Counted from the stretch's first letter, positions 53,134 through 62,332 are shown. The stretch is DNA of 64,000 nt from Chloroflexota bacterium (GCA_013388845.1 JACAEN010000042.1:1-64000); one strand, 5' to 3'. Notes: generated by a model not told the origin, from the letters alone. Numbers and translations are program-made.

Positions 53134-53439
53134 ATGGGATTTGCAGACAAGACACTACAATGTTCTGACTGCGGTGCCACATTCACCTTTACTGCTGAGG
53201 AACAGGAGTTCTACGCTGGTCGGGGATACACCAATGAGCCCAAGCGTTGCCCCGCTTGCCGTGAAGCAAAGAGAGCCCAGTATAATAGCTCCAGAGGTTA
53301 CAGGTCTAACCGCCAAATGCATCCCGCAGTATGTGTTGAATGTGGTAAAGACTGTGAAGTGCCCTTTGAGCCTCGAGAGGGCAGGCCAGTATATTGTAGT
53401 GACTGCTACAACAAGATTAAATTGGGCGGTCGGAAATAA
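53134..53439 (+). CDS. Zinc-ribbon protein (zf_Tbcl-type)
   Basis: A 101-residue protein with an N-terminal zinc ribbon (LQCSDCGATF, then EQEFYAGRGYTNEPKRCPAC) and a second C-terminal Cys set (CVECGKDCEVPFEP, then RPVYCSDC). These modules recur in Chloroflexota and other anaerobes and probably bind RNA or a ribosomal factor, but the role is unknown. aaaggagg at 53119-53126 fixes ATG 53134; the frame upstream to 53089 is not used. Confidence 0.85.
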   Translation: MGFADKTLQCSDCGATFTFTAEEQEFYAGRGYTNEPKRCPACREAKRAQYNSSRGYRSNRQMHPAVCVECGKDCEVPFEPREGRPVYCSDCYNKIKLGGRK

Positions 53440-53459
53440 TTTAACGCATCGGACTCGAA

Positions 53460-53484
53460 GGGGGCTGGAACCAAACCAGCCCCC
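53460..53484 (+). terminator. GC-rich hairpin between zinc-ribbon and RRM genes
   Basis: Arms gggggctgg and ccagccccc (9 bp, perfect) enclose a 7-nt loop, 20 bases after the stop codon. No T-run follows, so it may terminate inefficiently and let the RRM gene be expressed from the same transcript. Confidence 0.6.
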
Positions 53485-53572
53485 GAAGGTTTAGAAACAG
53501 AGGCATTCAGAGCGTCTTAAAGAGTTTGGTTGTGCGAAGGGTAAGGCTGTAAAACTGAAAGGGGGTAATATC

Positions 53573-53881
53573 GTGAATATATATGTAGGTAACTTATCTC
53601 GCGAGGTCACCGAGGATGAACTGCGCAAGGCGTTTGAGGCTTTCGGGCAAGTCACAACGGTGAACATCATTAAGGACAGGTACAGCGGCGAATCTAGAGG
53701 TTTCGGGTTTGTTGAGATGCCCACGAAATCTGAGGCTCAGGCTGCCATCAACGGACTTAATGGAACATCGATGGGAGAGCGAACGCTCAGTGTTAGTGAG
53801 GCACGCCCTCGCGCCGAAGGTGGCAGGAGGCCATTTGGCGGTGGTGGGTTTGGTGGAGGAGGTAGACGGCGCAGATTCTAA
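53573..53881 (+). CDS. RRM-type RNA-binding protein
   Basis: A 102-residue single-RRM protein. RNP2 is IYVGNL at residues 2-7 and RNP1 is RGFGFVEM near 43-50. The C-terminal tail is Gly/Arg-rich (GGGGFGGGGRRRRF). Such small proteins in bacteria are often linked with cold response and RNA chaperoning. The start is GTG with gggggt upstream. It follows the zinc-ribbon gene after a hairpin. Confidence 0.93.
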   Translation: MNIYVGNLSREVTEDELRKAFEAFGQVTTVNIIKDRYSGESRGFGFVEMPTKSEAQAAINGLNGTSMGERTLSVSEARPRAEGGRRPFGGGGFGGGGRRRRF

Positions 53882-54230
53882 GCTGCCAGCATCTTATAGA
53901 TTGAAGCCTTTATAATAACGACCTGAAGTTCCAAAGTGCGGAAGGGAGGTTCGTGTTTTTCTCTCGCACTTCCTCTCTCGTCCACAACTCCAGGATTGCA
54001 CTAGACTACTCGATGTCGCCGTTGCTTCCCCATTCTGGCGTTGCCAGCGACACGGGCTGTAGAGTAGCCATCGCTCAATCCTGTCATCATCGCACAAAAA
54101 TCATCAGATAGCGTTCAACGAGGAAAGCTCATATCCCAAGCGAGCGACGATATCACGGAGTGGACTCTTTGAGACACAGATGAGCTGCCTGAGCTTTATT
54201 GAAAGTTTCCAACCCACATACCGAAAAGGC
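53882..54230. other. Intergenic region without gene
   Basis: About 350 bases with no convincing gene. An inverted pair aagtgcg/cgcactt (near 53934-53971) could be the terminator of the RRM gene. The remainder precedes the promoter of the aldehyde oxidoreductase operon. Confidence 0.45.
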
Positions 54231-54259
54231 TTGACACTTTGGCGCGGTGTTGCTATTAT
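54231..54259 (+). promoter_or_regulatory. Strong sigma-70 promoter of AOR operon
   Basis: TTGACA at 54231-54236 and TATTAT at 54254-54259 have the ideal 17-base spacing. The start codon of the first gene is 38 bases past the -10, after gtaggag. Confidence 0.8.
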
Positions 54260-54296
54260 GTAGGGCTAAAATTTTAGTAAAAGGTAGGAGACTATC

Positions 54297-54545
54297 TTGA
54301 ACCAAGAGACAACGTCGGAATCCATAGCTAAGGGCAGAACATTAGGGGCATTTAGATGTCTAAATTGCTTCGTCAGAATCAGCCCACCCAAGGGGGCAAC
54401 AACGTATAAATGCCCCCATTGTGGTTTTGAATGGCGTGTTTCCTGGCCCTTGCCTGACCTGCCACGTATAAGGGGGCCGGTATGGGAGGTAAACCGTCGA
54501 TTAGCTGAGGAAGCTATAGCGAAGAAAAAGAAGGGAAAGAAGTAG
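54297..54545 (+). CDS. Small zinc-ribbon protein of the AOR operon
   Basis: The 82-residue product has a zinc-ribbon (CLNCFVRISPPKGATTYKCPHC near residues 20-41) and a very basic C-terminus (AIAKKKKGKK). It starts with TTG seven bases after aggag. The next gene begins two bases after its stop. It is not a MoaD-type protein. Its role with aldehyde oxidoreductase is unknown; a regulatory or nucleic-acid-binding task would suit the fold and charge. Confidence 0.7.
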   Translation: MNQETTSESIAKGRTLGAFRCLNCFVRISPPKGATTYKCPHCGFEWRVSWPLPDLPRIRGPVWEVNRRLAEEAIAKKKKGKK

Positions 54546-54547
54546 AT

Positions 54548-56455
54548 ATGGCACTGAATAGGAAGATAGCCTATATCAATCTAACTACGGGCGAAATTGA
54601 GACGAAGCCCATTCCGCTCGAGATACGGAAGATGTTTCTTGGGGGTCGAGGGCTAGATATGTACTTGATGTATAACCATATTAAGCCCGGCATCGACCCT
54701 CTGGGACCAGATAATGTAGCCCTGGTGAGCGCAGGGCTTCTAGTCGGGACCTTGGCTTCAGCTTCAGCGAGAACCCATGTCGCTGGCAAGTCGCCGCTCA
54801 CCGGCTTTGTGGGCAGCACTAATATGGGTGGGTTCTTTGCTCCGGAAATGAGATGGGCTGGCTTCGACCATCTGGTCATAAAGGGAAAGGCCGAAAAACC
54901 AGTTTATCTATGGATTCATAATGGCGAAATCGAAATAAGAGACGGCTCAAGCATCTGGGGGAAAACTGTTCAGGAAACTCAAGAGATTATTCGAGAAGAG
55001 CTGGGCGACAGCGATGTCAAGATATTAACCATTGGCATAGCTGGCGAGAATCTGGTGAGGTACGCCAACGTTATGACCGAGCTCAAGAATGCGGGGGGCA
55101 GGTCAGGGATGGGAGCGCTCCTCGGCTCCAAGAATCTCAAGGCCATAGCGGCTAGAGGCACTATGGACATCAAGATAGCACACCCCAGCGAAGCTCTTGA
55201 ATATAACCGGAAGATAATCAGACAGATAACCTCGGCTAAGGTTTCTCAAACCCAAGGAAGACTAGGTACGAACTTCATCTGGGGTGCGACTAACACCCAG
55301 GGTCTGGTCAGAGTTAGAAACTTCCAGCTCAATCAGCTTGAGGACTCCGATGATATTGAGCCTGAAAAGCTTGATGAATTTAACATTGGAATGACTGGTT
55401 GCTTTGGGTGTCAGGTCCATTGTCGCGGTAAATACATAATACCCAGCGGGCCCTACGCTGGAGTATATGCTGAAGGACCCGAATATACCTCAATTGGGGC
55501 TTGGGCTGGAGAGCCTGGCTGCAGGAATCCACTCACTATTCTGGTAGGCAATCACCTGGTGAATAGCTATGGTCTGGATACCTTAGAAACCGGCAGCATG
55601 ATCGCCTGGGCAATGGAATTGTATGAAGAGGGAATCCTCACCAGCAAAGATACTGACGGCTTGGACTTGAGGTTTGGTAATGATGAAGCGGTTATTGAAA
55701 TGGTTCATCGTATTGCCAATAGGAAAGGGTTAGGCGATATCCTGGCTGAGGGACCGCTACGAGCCGCCAAGAAAATAGGCAAAAATTCCATTAAATACTC
55801 GATCCAGGTAAAGGGTATGAGTAACCTCCACTCTGATGAGAGACCAACCCCGGCTCTGGCACTGGGCATAGCCACCGGTTCCAGAGGTTCTGACCATTTG
55901 AGAAGCAGACCAGCTATTGACCTGTATCATCTGCCTGAACCAGTGCTGAGAAAGATATATAGTCAGCCGGTGCCCTACGATGGTCCATTGTCCTCAGATT
56001 ACAGGGACTATGAAGGAAAACCGTGGCAGGTTTTCTGGCACGAGATGTGCTATGAGGCTGTAGATTGCCTGGGAATATGTAAGTATCACACCACGTTCCT
56101 GGGAGCAACCCTGCCCAACTTTGAGGAATGGTCTAAACTGCTCTACTACAATACCGGGTTAGAGATGTCACCACTGGATATCTGGACGGTAGCGGAACGC
56201 TGCTACAACATAGAGCGGTTATTCAATATCAGGGAAGGATTAACCAGAAAAGACGACTGGCTGTCTGACCGATACTTTGATGAGCCAACTACAGTTGGCA
56301 TACCTGGCGTAAGAAATAAGACATTGGATAGAGAAAAGTTCAAGAAGATGATAGACGAATATTATGAGCATCATGGCTGGGATGAGAATGGCGTTCCTCG
56401 CCCGGAGACGCTTCGCAGACTGGGTATAGATAAAGAGCCATCCCACATGCTCTAG
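54548..56455 (+). CDS. aor: Aldehyde ferredoxin oxidoreductase (tungstopterin)
   Basis: A 635-residue enzyme of the AOR family, which oxidises aldehydes to acids with reduction of ferredoxin through a tungsten bis-pterin. The N-terminus has the pterin segment LGGRGLDMYLMYNHI near residues 31-45. The 4Fe-4S ligands are in CFGCQVHC near 287-294 and a distal Cys in DCLGICKYH near 510. Length is typical. A ferredoxin gene follows 29 bases downstream, which would be its electron acceptor. Confidence 0.93.
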   Translation: MALNRKIAYINLTTGEIETKPIPLEIRKMFLGGRGLDMYLMYNHIKPGIDPLGPDNVALVSAGLLVGTLASASARTHVAGKSPLTGFVGSTNMGGFFAPEMRWAGFDHLVIKGKAEKPVYLWIHNGEIEIRDGSSIWGKTVQETQEIIREELGDSDVKILTIGIAGENLVRYANVMTELKNAGGRSGMGALLGSKNLKAIAARGTMDIKIAHPSEALEYNRKIIRQITSAKVSQTQGRLGTNFIWGATNTQGLVRVRNFQLNQLEDSDDIEPEKLDEFNIGMTGCFGCQVHCRGKYIIPSGPYAGVYAEGPEYTSIGAWAGEPGCRNPLTILVGNHLVNSYGLDTLETGSMIAWAMELYEEGILTSKDTDGLDLRFGNDEAVIEMVHRIANRKGLGDILAEGPLRAAKKIGKNSIKYSIQVKGMSNLHSDERPTPALALGIATGSRGSDHLRSRPAIDLYHLPEPVLRKIYSQPVPYDGPLSSDYRDYEGKPWQVFWHEMCYEAVDCLGICKYHTTFLGATLPNFEEWSKLLYYNTGLEMSPLDIWTVAERCYNIERLFNIREGLTRKDDWLSDRYFDEPTTVGIPGVRNKTLDREKFKKMIDEYYEHHGWDENGVPRPETLRRLGIDKEPSHML

Positions 56456-56483
56456 TAATCACTTAAGAAGAGGGAGTCTACTT

Positions 56484-56978
56484 ATGCAAAAGATGCTAGT
56501 TGTCGATTATGAAAAGTGCACCGGTTGTCGTTTATGCGAGCTGGTTTGTGCGGTTAAGCACGAAGGGGTGAGTAACCCCTTAAGAGCCAGAATCCATATT
56601 GTGAAATGGGAAATGAAAGGTATAATGGTGCCCATGATTTGCAACCAGTGTGAGTCGGCACCTTGTATCAGTGTATGCCCCACAAATGCCCGCACCCGAG
56701 ATGAAGAACAAAGAAAAGTAAATGTTGATTATGACAAGTGCATCGGCTGCAAGATGTGCATAGTAGCCTGCCCCTTTGGAGCTGTGAGTTTTGACCCCTT
56801 TGCCAGCCGGATAATCAGCTGTGACCTGTGTGACGGTGACCCACGGTGCGCTGATTTTTGCGAGACTGGAGCCCTGCGATATGTTGAGGCCAGCCAGAGC
56901 AATAAGCAGAGGCAGAGAGAAGCGGCTGAGAAGCTCTACGAATCAATGCGAAAATTCACCGCAGCATATACCGGGTGA
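56484..56978 (+). CDS. 4Fe-4S ferredoxin-type electron-transfer protein of AOR
   Basis: A 164-residue iron-sulfur protein with four Cys clusters of the HycB/DmsB type: CTGCRLCELVC near 13, CNQCESAPCISVCP near 56, CIGCKMCIVACPFG near 88, and CDLCDGDPRCADFC near 113. It probably carries four cubanes and passes electrons from AOR to a further acceptor. A charged helical tail follows. Spacing after aor indicates one operon. Confidence 0.9.
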   Translation: MQKMLVVDYEKCTGCRLCELVCAVKHEGVSNPLRARIHIVKWEMKGIMVPMICNQCESAPCISVCPTNARTRDEEQRKVNVDYDKCIGCKMCIVACPFGAVSFDPFASRIISCDLCDGDPRCADFCETGALRYVEASQSNKQRQREAAEKLYESMRKFTAAYTG

Positions 56979-57071
56979 CTCACTAGTTTAAAGGTTAACA
57001 CAGACGCCCTCTTCAAATCGGCAACGTTCGCGAGACATTATTCTTTGCGCTAATCGGAAACCATAGATAGC

Positions 57072-57569
57072 CTATTTCTTAACAGGCTCAAAAGCAAAAA
57101 ATACCCTCTCAGCCTTTATTGTCTCCTTTTTGAGTTCTATCGGGTGGGCTGGAACATCAAATACCGCAAGCTGAACTTCGTCGCCTTCTTTGAGACTTTC
57201 TGGGGGACAGTTTATCATTCGACTTAGTATGTGTCTGACTGGACTATCCTTACCAAGGTCAATCCAGGCATCAATCAAAGGTGGCTCGTAGCATATAGGG
57301 ACGCCTCCCCATTTCTCCACGACAACTATTACCTTGCCTTTCTTGGGCAACTCAATCCACTCCAGCTCATCAGAGTAGCACTCCGGGCATATCACGCGAG
57401 GCGGATAGGCCACCCGCCCACACTTCTGACACTTCGTTGTTGTAAACTTGCCTTCCCGAAGATTTTCGTAGAATTTGTATATCCGGTTAAACTCCTTAGC
57501 CTCGATTGGCCACATATCCAGTGTCGGAGAATATCTTCCCTCCAAGAAAGGAATCCATGCTGTTGCCAT
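57072..57569 (-). CDS. DUF35 zinc-ribbon/OB-fold protein
   Basis: A 165-residue acyl-CoA-associated protein. The zinc ribbon is CQKCGRVAYPPRVICPEC near residues 46-63. An OB fold follows (KGKVIVVVEKWGGVPICYEPPLIDAWIDLG). DUF35 proteins form complexes with thiolase-like enzymes and channel acyl-CoA substrates. It is encoded 12 bases after the thiolase gene, in the usual pairing. It has a longer N-terminus than many DUF35 proteins. Confidence 0.9.
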   Translation of the reverse strand: MATAWIPFLEGRYSPTLDMWPIEAKEFNRIYKFYENLREGKFTTTKCQKCGRVAYPPRVICPECYSDELEWIELPKKGKVIVVVEKWGGVPICYEPPLIDAWIDLGKDSPVRHILSRMINCPPESLKEGDEVQLAVFDVPAHPIELKKETIKAERVFFAFEPVKK

Positions 57570-57581
57570 CCTTAGCCTCCT

Positions 57582-58769
57582 TTATTTTCTGGGCTCTCTG
57601 CCGTAGATAACAATCGTGTGCTCCACACACGAGCCGCTCAAGTTGTGTGTAATGCCAATCGCTGCTCCATTGACCTGGTTTGTGGCTCTGCCCTGAAGTT
57701 GCTTTAGTATCTCGATAGCCTGTCGAATCCCGGTTGCCCCGAAGGGATGCCCGCAGGAAAGAAGACCACCATCAGTATTCGTGGGGATGGCACCTCCGAG
57801 CTTGGTCTGCCCCGACTCCACAAAAAGCCCACCTTCGCCCTTTTTGCAGAACCCCAGTTCCTCTACCTCGACAATCTCGGAAATGCTAAAACAGTCGTGC
57901 ACCTGAGCAACATCGACATCCTTAGGGCTAATCTTGGCATTCGCATAGGCTTTTTTAGCTGCCAGCCTCAAATGTGGCCAATCTCCTAAATGCTCTCCAG
58001 GCCAGTTAGCACTTACGCTATGAAGCGACACCTGAGCCCCTCCACGGATATAAACGAGTGGCCTATCGCTGAGCTCCTTGGCCTTCTCCTCAGAAGCGAT
58101 AATTACTGCCGCGGAGCCATCCGTTAATGGACAACAATCATACAACCCCAGAGGAGCGGCTATCTCAGTAGCATTGAGGACGTCTTCCATCGTCAGCTTT
58201 CTTTGAAAGTGACCTTTGGGATTAGTATAACCATAACCATAATTTATTACGGAAACCATCCCCAGCTGTTCCCTTTTTGTCCCGTAGTGTTTCATGTGTT
58301 CTTTGGCAATCATGGCAAACCACAGTGGCGGAGGTCCAATGCCTTGCGGCGCATCCCAGTCATGGTCTATAGCGGCAATCTCATCATACTGCACCTGCCA
58401 TCTTTCCGGAGTGTAAAGTTTTTCACAGCCCACCACCATCACGACGTCAGCCATTCCACTCTCTACAAGTCCCTTGGCCAGCAAGATTCCTGTGCTGCCA
58501 CCGGCACAGAGGACGTCCACCCGAGCACAGATAGAAGTCGGTTTTAATCCCAGCCTCTCAGCCACGACAGGAGCTGTATTAGCCTGGACAGAACGCCTTC
58601 CCACAAAAGTGGAGGAGAAAAGCAAACCGTCAATATTGGTAGGCTTAAGCCCAGGTACATCTTCCAGACAGGCCTTGGCTGCTTCCTGAACCATATCTAT
58701 ATAACTTGCCTCCCTGACACCCCATTTGCACATGCCGCCTCCAACTATACAAGCGCGCCTTCCAGCCAT
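57582..58769 (-). CDS. Thiolase (SCP-x/acetyl-CoA acetyltransferase type)
   Basis: A 395-residue thiolase-superfamily enzyme that forms or cleaves carbon-carbon bonds of acyl-CoAs. Nucleophilic Cys is in VDVLCAGGST near residue 88. The second site is CGHPFGATGIRQ near 338-349 with catalytic His. It groups with archaeal-type thiolases that work together with DUF35 partners. The direction (acetoacetyl-CoA synthesis or thiolysis) cannot be told. It lies 55 bases after the dehydrogenase gene. Confidence 0.92.
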   Translation of the reverse strand: MAGRRACIVGGGMCKWGVREASYIDMVQEAAKACLEDVPGLKPTNIDGLLFSSTFVGRRSVQANTAPVVAERLGLKPTSICARVDVLCAGGSTGILLAKGLVESGMADVVMVVGCEKLYTPERWQVQYDEIAAIDHDWDAPQGIGPPPLWFAMIAKEHMKHYGTKREQLGMVSVINYGYGYTNPKGHFQRKLTMEDVLNATEIAAPLGLYDCCPLTDGSAAVIIASEEKAKELSDRPLVYIRGGAQVSLHSVSANWPGEHLGDWPHLRLAAKKAYANAKISPKDVDVAQVHDCFSISEIVEVEELGFCKKGEGGLFVESGQTKLGGAIPTNTDGGLLSCGHPFGATGIRQAIEILKQLQGRATNQVNGAAIGITHNLSGSCVEHTIVIYGREPRK

Positions 58770-58824
58770 TCTTAACCTCCTATACCAAAGGCTATACTTT
58801 TAGTTGCTGAGAGCGGCCCTGAAG

Positions 58825-59694
58825 TTATCGCTGCTGGCTATAGTCATAAAACCCCTTACCAGTCTTCACACCTAACTCACCAGCCTCAACCTTCCTTCTC
58901 CATAATGGACAAGGCCGGTAAAACTCTCCGAGCTCAGCTCGCATATAATCAAGAGCGTGCAATCCAACTGGTATGCCATTGACTATGTCCTGTGACCTAA
59001 ATGGCCCCATAGCATGCCCTAGTCCTAGCTGGCACGCCTTATCAATGTCCTCAGCAGAGGCTACGCCTTCCTCGAGCAACTTAACCGCCTCATTACAAAG
59101 CACGAGAAACAGTCGGGACACAACAAAACCCGGGACATCCTTATTAACGATAATTGTCTCTTTGCCAAGTTTGCCTGCCACGTCTTTGATGACCTGGCAG
59201 GTCTCGTCCGAAGTCTTGACTCCCGGAATTATCTCAACCAACTTCATTACTGCGACCGGGTTGAAAAAGTGCATCCCTATTACCTTGTCCTGTCGCCGGG
59301 TTAGCGAACCTACGGCAGTAATACTAAGTGCCGAGGTGTTGGAAGCAAGTATTGTTTCCGGAGCACACAGCTCGTCCAGACGCTTAAATGTCTGCTTCTT
59401 TAACTCCATCTCCTCAGGGACGCTTTCAACTACCAACTGGACTCTTTCTGTTGCTCGTTTGAGGTCAGTAGTACCTTTAATACGAGCCACTATTTTGTCG
59501 GCTTGCTCCTGGGTCATTTTGCCTTTATCCACAAAATACTTCTTTAGATTACTTTTGATGGCGTTTAGGCCATTTTGAATAAACCTGTCCTCGATATCTG
59601 TCATCGAGACTTCGTAGCCGCTGCTAGCGAAGAGCTGAGCAAGCTGACTGCCCATGACACCAGCGCCGACAATACAAACCTTGTTGACTTCCAT
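58825..59694 (-). CDS. hbd: 3-hydroxyacyl-CoA (3-hydroxybutyryl-CoA) dehydrogenase
   Basis: A 289-residue NAD-dependent dehydrogenase acting on 3-hydroxyacyl-CoA. The Rossmann motif GAGVMGSQLAQLFASSGYEV is near residues 10-29 with acidic Asp at the end of strand 2. The catalytic His is in GMHFFNPVAVMKLVEII near 140-156, with SNTSALSITA near 117-126. No fused hydratase domain is present. It is upstream of thiolase and DUF35 on the same strand, consistent with a short beta-oxidation or butyrate-type module. Confidence 0.95.
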   Translation of the reverse strand: MEVNKVCIVGAGVMGSQLAQLFASSGYEVSMTDIEDRFIQNGLNAIKSNLKKYFVDKGKMTQEQADKIVARIKGTTDLKRATERVQLVVESVPEEMELKKQTFKRLDELCAPETILASNTSALSITAVGSLTRRQDKVIGMHFFNPVAVMKLVEIIPGVKTSDETCQVIKDVAGKLGKETIIVNKDVPGFVVSRLFLVLCNEAVKLLEEGVASAEDIDKACQLGLGHAMGPFRSQDIVNGIPVGLHALDYMRAELGEFYRPCPLWRRKVEAGELGVKTGKGFYDYSQQR

Positions 59695-59936
59695 TTTGTT
59701 TCCCCCCTTCTCAGTATTTCCTACAATAAGAAATTAGTAGCACATCAAAGAGCGGACAGTTCTCGGGAATTTCTCTGACAGGCGAGCACCATCAGAGTGT
59801 GCATCAAAGCGTATATGATAACTTGTCCTCGAAAGCATGTCAATATTCGAGAGAGTACTAGAACATCACCTGAATAAACTCGGTTCAAAAGCCTGTACTA
59901 TATTATTAGGTAGGAACAATCCCACCCGAGAGACTC

Positions 59937-60461
59937 TTATGCGGGGTGATGCCGGGGCACGCTGGACTTCGCCAGAACCGTGTGAACTGCCAGTTTTCCA
60001 GCCATATCGTCCTGACGGCACTGTGGACAGAGTTCGATAAACTCATCGGCGAGCCCCTTCCCAGCCAGTATTTCCTTGAGACGCTCCAAGGTTGGTAATG
60101 GTAGATAGTACCGCCCGCAGCGGGGGCAAACCACGGAATTCTCAGTAACGCCCTCTCTAATAGCCAGCTGCCTGATATCTTCAACAAATTCTGCATACTT
60201 GACACCGGCCGGACACAGCTGGGCACAGACGTCACACTTCAAGCAAAACCAGATGTTCGGGTCCCTTAAGACGTCCAGCCCCAGCAGTGCCTTTTTGACA
60301 ATGCCCCGCGCTGAGAACAGGAAGGAAAACCGGTCATAAAACTCAGCCATGGGGCAGCTGGCAACACACTTCCCACACTCAACACAGAGGGATAGTTTCT
60401 TTTCCTCGATGATTTTGGCCAGCAGGTCTCCCCCGGCACTAACCTTTCCTTCTTGTTTCAT
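59937..60461 (-). CDS. hdrC: HdrC-like 4Fe-4S protein with extra zinc-ribbon tail
   Basis: A 174-residue protein with two cubane motifs (CVECGKCVASCP near residues 26-37 and CLKCDVCAQLCP near 74-85) as in heterodisulfide reductase subunit C. Beyond them it has an extension with CPRCGRYY near 112 and CPQCRQDD near 143, a zinc-ribbon-like pair not part of ordinary HdrC. The start overlaps the flxA stop (TGATG). No hdrB follows downstream, so the complex must draw HdrB from elsewhere or lack it. Confidence 0.8.
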   Translation of the reverse strand: MKQEGKVSAGGDLLAKIIEEKKLSLCVECGKCVASCPMAEFYDRFSFLFSARGIVKKALLGLDVLRDPNIWFCLKCDVCAQLCPAGVKYAEFVEDIRQLAIREGVTENSVVCPRCGRYYLPLPTLERLKEILAGKGLADEFIELCPQCRQDDMAGKLAVHTVLAKSSVPRHHPA

Positions 60462-61303
60462 CAGTCGCTGGGTATCTCCTTCAACTGTTTAAGAGTAAAA
60501 ACCGGACCATCCAAGCAAACATACTTACTGCCGATGTTGCAGCGTCCGCACTTACCAACGCCACACTTCATTCTTCTTTCCAGAGTAGTGACTATATGCT
60601 CGCTGGGGAATCCCATTTCGTTCAGGGCCTCAATAACAAATTTAATCATTATGGGCGGTCCGCAAGTAATGCTGGTAGTATTCTCTGGCGAAGGATGGAG
60701 TTCTTTCAGGAACGTGGGCACCAGCCCTACATTCCCCTGCCACTTTTCATCGCCCCGGTCCACGGTGAGACACAGTCTAGTATTGTCCACCTTTCGCCAT
60801 TCCTCATATTCACTGGTGAAGACAAGGTCCTGCGGGCTCCTGGCGCCATAGATGATATCAATCTTGCCGTACTTTGCCCGATTATCGAAGACGTTGAGGA
60901 TGACTGAGCGTAGAGGCGCCAGACCGATACCACCACCGATTATGAGCAGGTTCCGCCCCTCCATCTCCTCAAGGGGGAAGAAATTTCCAAATGGGCCACG
61001 AATACCTATTTTATCCCCGGGCTTAAGCTCGTGGAGAGCATTGGTCAGCTCCCCAACCCTTCTGATGCTGAACTCAATAGCCCCCGGGCGGGCCGGCGAA
61101 GAACTAATTGATATCGGCGCTTCTCCCACGCCGGGCACCGATACCTCAGCGAACTGGCCGGACTTATACTCAAATCTCTCGGTCTCGTCCGAACCATCAA
61201 TAGTCACCCTGAAGGTGGTGATGTCTATGGTCTCCGGCCTCATGCTCTGGATGGTCGCCATACGCGGCAGATATATATTCTCAGTCATTTCCGGCTTTCC
61301 CAC
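60461..61303 (-). CDS. flxA: FlxA/AsrB-like FAD/NAD(P)-binding 2Fe-2S protein
   Basis: A 280-residue ferredoxin-reductase-like subunit. The FAD site resembles PISISSSPAR near residues 62-71. The NAD(P) site is LLIIGGGIGLAPLRSVI near 119-135, and a 2Fe-2S Cys set (CGVGKCGRC near 247-255) lies near the C-terminus. Related proteins are sulfhydrogenase gamma, AsrB and FlxA. It should exchange hydride with NAD(H) and pass electrons to the iron-sulfur subunits. An alternative Met lies at residue 6. Confidence 0.88.
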   Translation of the reverse strand: MGKPEMTENIYLPRMATIQSMRPETIDITTFRVTIDGSDETERFEYKSGQFAEVSVPGVGEAPISISSSPARPGAIEFSIRRVGELTNALHELKPGDKIGIRGPFGNFFPLEEMEGRNLLIIGGGIGLAPLRSVILNVFDNRAKYGKIDIIYGARSPQDLVFTSEYEEWRKVDNTRLCLTVDRGDEKWQGNVGLVPTFLKELHPSPENTTSITCGPPIMIKFVIEALNEMGFPSEHIVTTLERRMKCGVGKCGRCNIGSKYVCLDGPVFTLKQLKEIPSD

Positions 61304-62324
61304 TGGCTACCTCTTCTATTATTTGGCTAATATCTATATTGACCGGGCAATACCTGATGCACCGCCCGCAACCGACGCAAGCCAACTCACCATTCCGGTC
61401 ATAGAAGTACTTCAGTTTATGGAAGAAACGCTGCTGTATCCTCGTCTTCCGATTCGGTCGGGGATTCTCCCCACTGGCCATCAGGGTGAACTCGGGGAAC
61501 ATACAGCTATCCCAGCAGCGGAATCTCCCTCCGCCTTCATCAAGGTTGACATCACCAATATCAAAACAGTGACATGTCGGACACAAGTAGGTGCAGATGC
61601 CACACCCCAGACACTTCAAGCCGATGCTATCCCAGTAATCGCCTCCATAGAGCGGCGCCATCTTATCGGCAATAGCACTGACATCCAGTTTCTTCATCCT
61701 GGCCAGCCCGGCTTTTCTAGCTTTTCTGAGCTGTTCCTCATCTCCTCGAGGTTCGACAAAGAATCCGGCAAACTTGTCCAGCAGAGCTGCCCCTTTCTCC
61801 GTAGATGCCTCTACCAGATAGCGGTCGCCGATATCGCTGAACAGTATATCGACATCCTCCCCCGAAGCGGGGTCTATGCCAAAGGTCGGGCAGAAACAGG
61901 TCTCGTCGGGCTCAAAACAGGCCAGTCCAATGAGAGTGGTCTTCTCCCTTTTGTCCAGATAATAACTATCCCGGTACTGCCCGTTAAAAACCATATCCAT
62001 AAGGCGCAGACTGCGTGCATCACAGGGACGGATGCCGAAGATTACTTGCTCACGGTCTGCTTCGACACATGGCTCTATCTGAAACCCCCGGTTATCATCC
62101 CTGAAAAACCGGAAGAGGGTCTCCGTCTGCGAGAAGAAAGCGTTCTTGGGAGACAGCACTGAGTTGATGTAGTCCAGCGTGACCTCGCTGCCCGATTCCA
62201 CTCGTCGGAAGGAAACATCCTTGGCTTGCACCGGCGCAATCAAATGGTAGCCCTGCGTCAGCTTGTCCAGTAGTTCAGTCAGCCTACCCTTTTCAATTAC
62301 TTTACTCTTCTTCTGATTGACCAT
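61281..62324 (-). CDS. flxB: FlxB/HydB-like 4Fe-4S dicluster subunit
   Basis: A 347-residue iron-sulfur protein with two ferredoxin motifs in the C-terminal third: CLGCGICTYLCPTC near 238-251 and CVGCGRCIRYCP near 318-329. The N-terminal domain has GIRPCDARSLRLMD near 93-106, as in sulfhydrogenase beta and AsrA. It is likely to link FlxA with the MvhD/HdrA module. It overlaps flxA by up to 23 bases. Confidence 0.85.
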   Translation of the reverse strand: MVNQKKSKVIEKGRLTELLDKLTQGYHLIAPVQAKDVSFRRVESGSEVTLDYINSVLSPKNAFFSQTETLFRFFRDDNRGFQIEPCVEADREQVIFGIRPCDARSLRLMDMVFNGQYRDSYYLDKREKTTLIGLACFEPDETCFCPTFGIDPASGEDVDILFSDIGDRYLVEASTEKGAALLDKFAGFFVEPRGDEEQLRKARKAGLARMKKLDVSAIADKMAPLYGGDYWDSIGLKCLGCGICTYLCPTCHCFDIGDVNLDEGGGRFRCWDSCMFPEFTLMASGENPRPNRKTRIQQRFFHKLKYFYDRNGELACVGCGRCIRYCPVNIDISQIIEEVASGKAGND

Positions 62325-62332
62325 ATTAACCC

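Noticed and set aside
60852-62162. Plus-strand frame of 436 codons
   Set aside because: It lies opposite flxA and flxB, whose motifs and overlaps are convincing. It is a long antisense shadow in GC-rich sequence.
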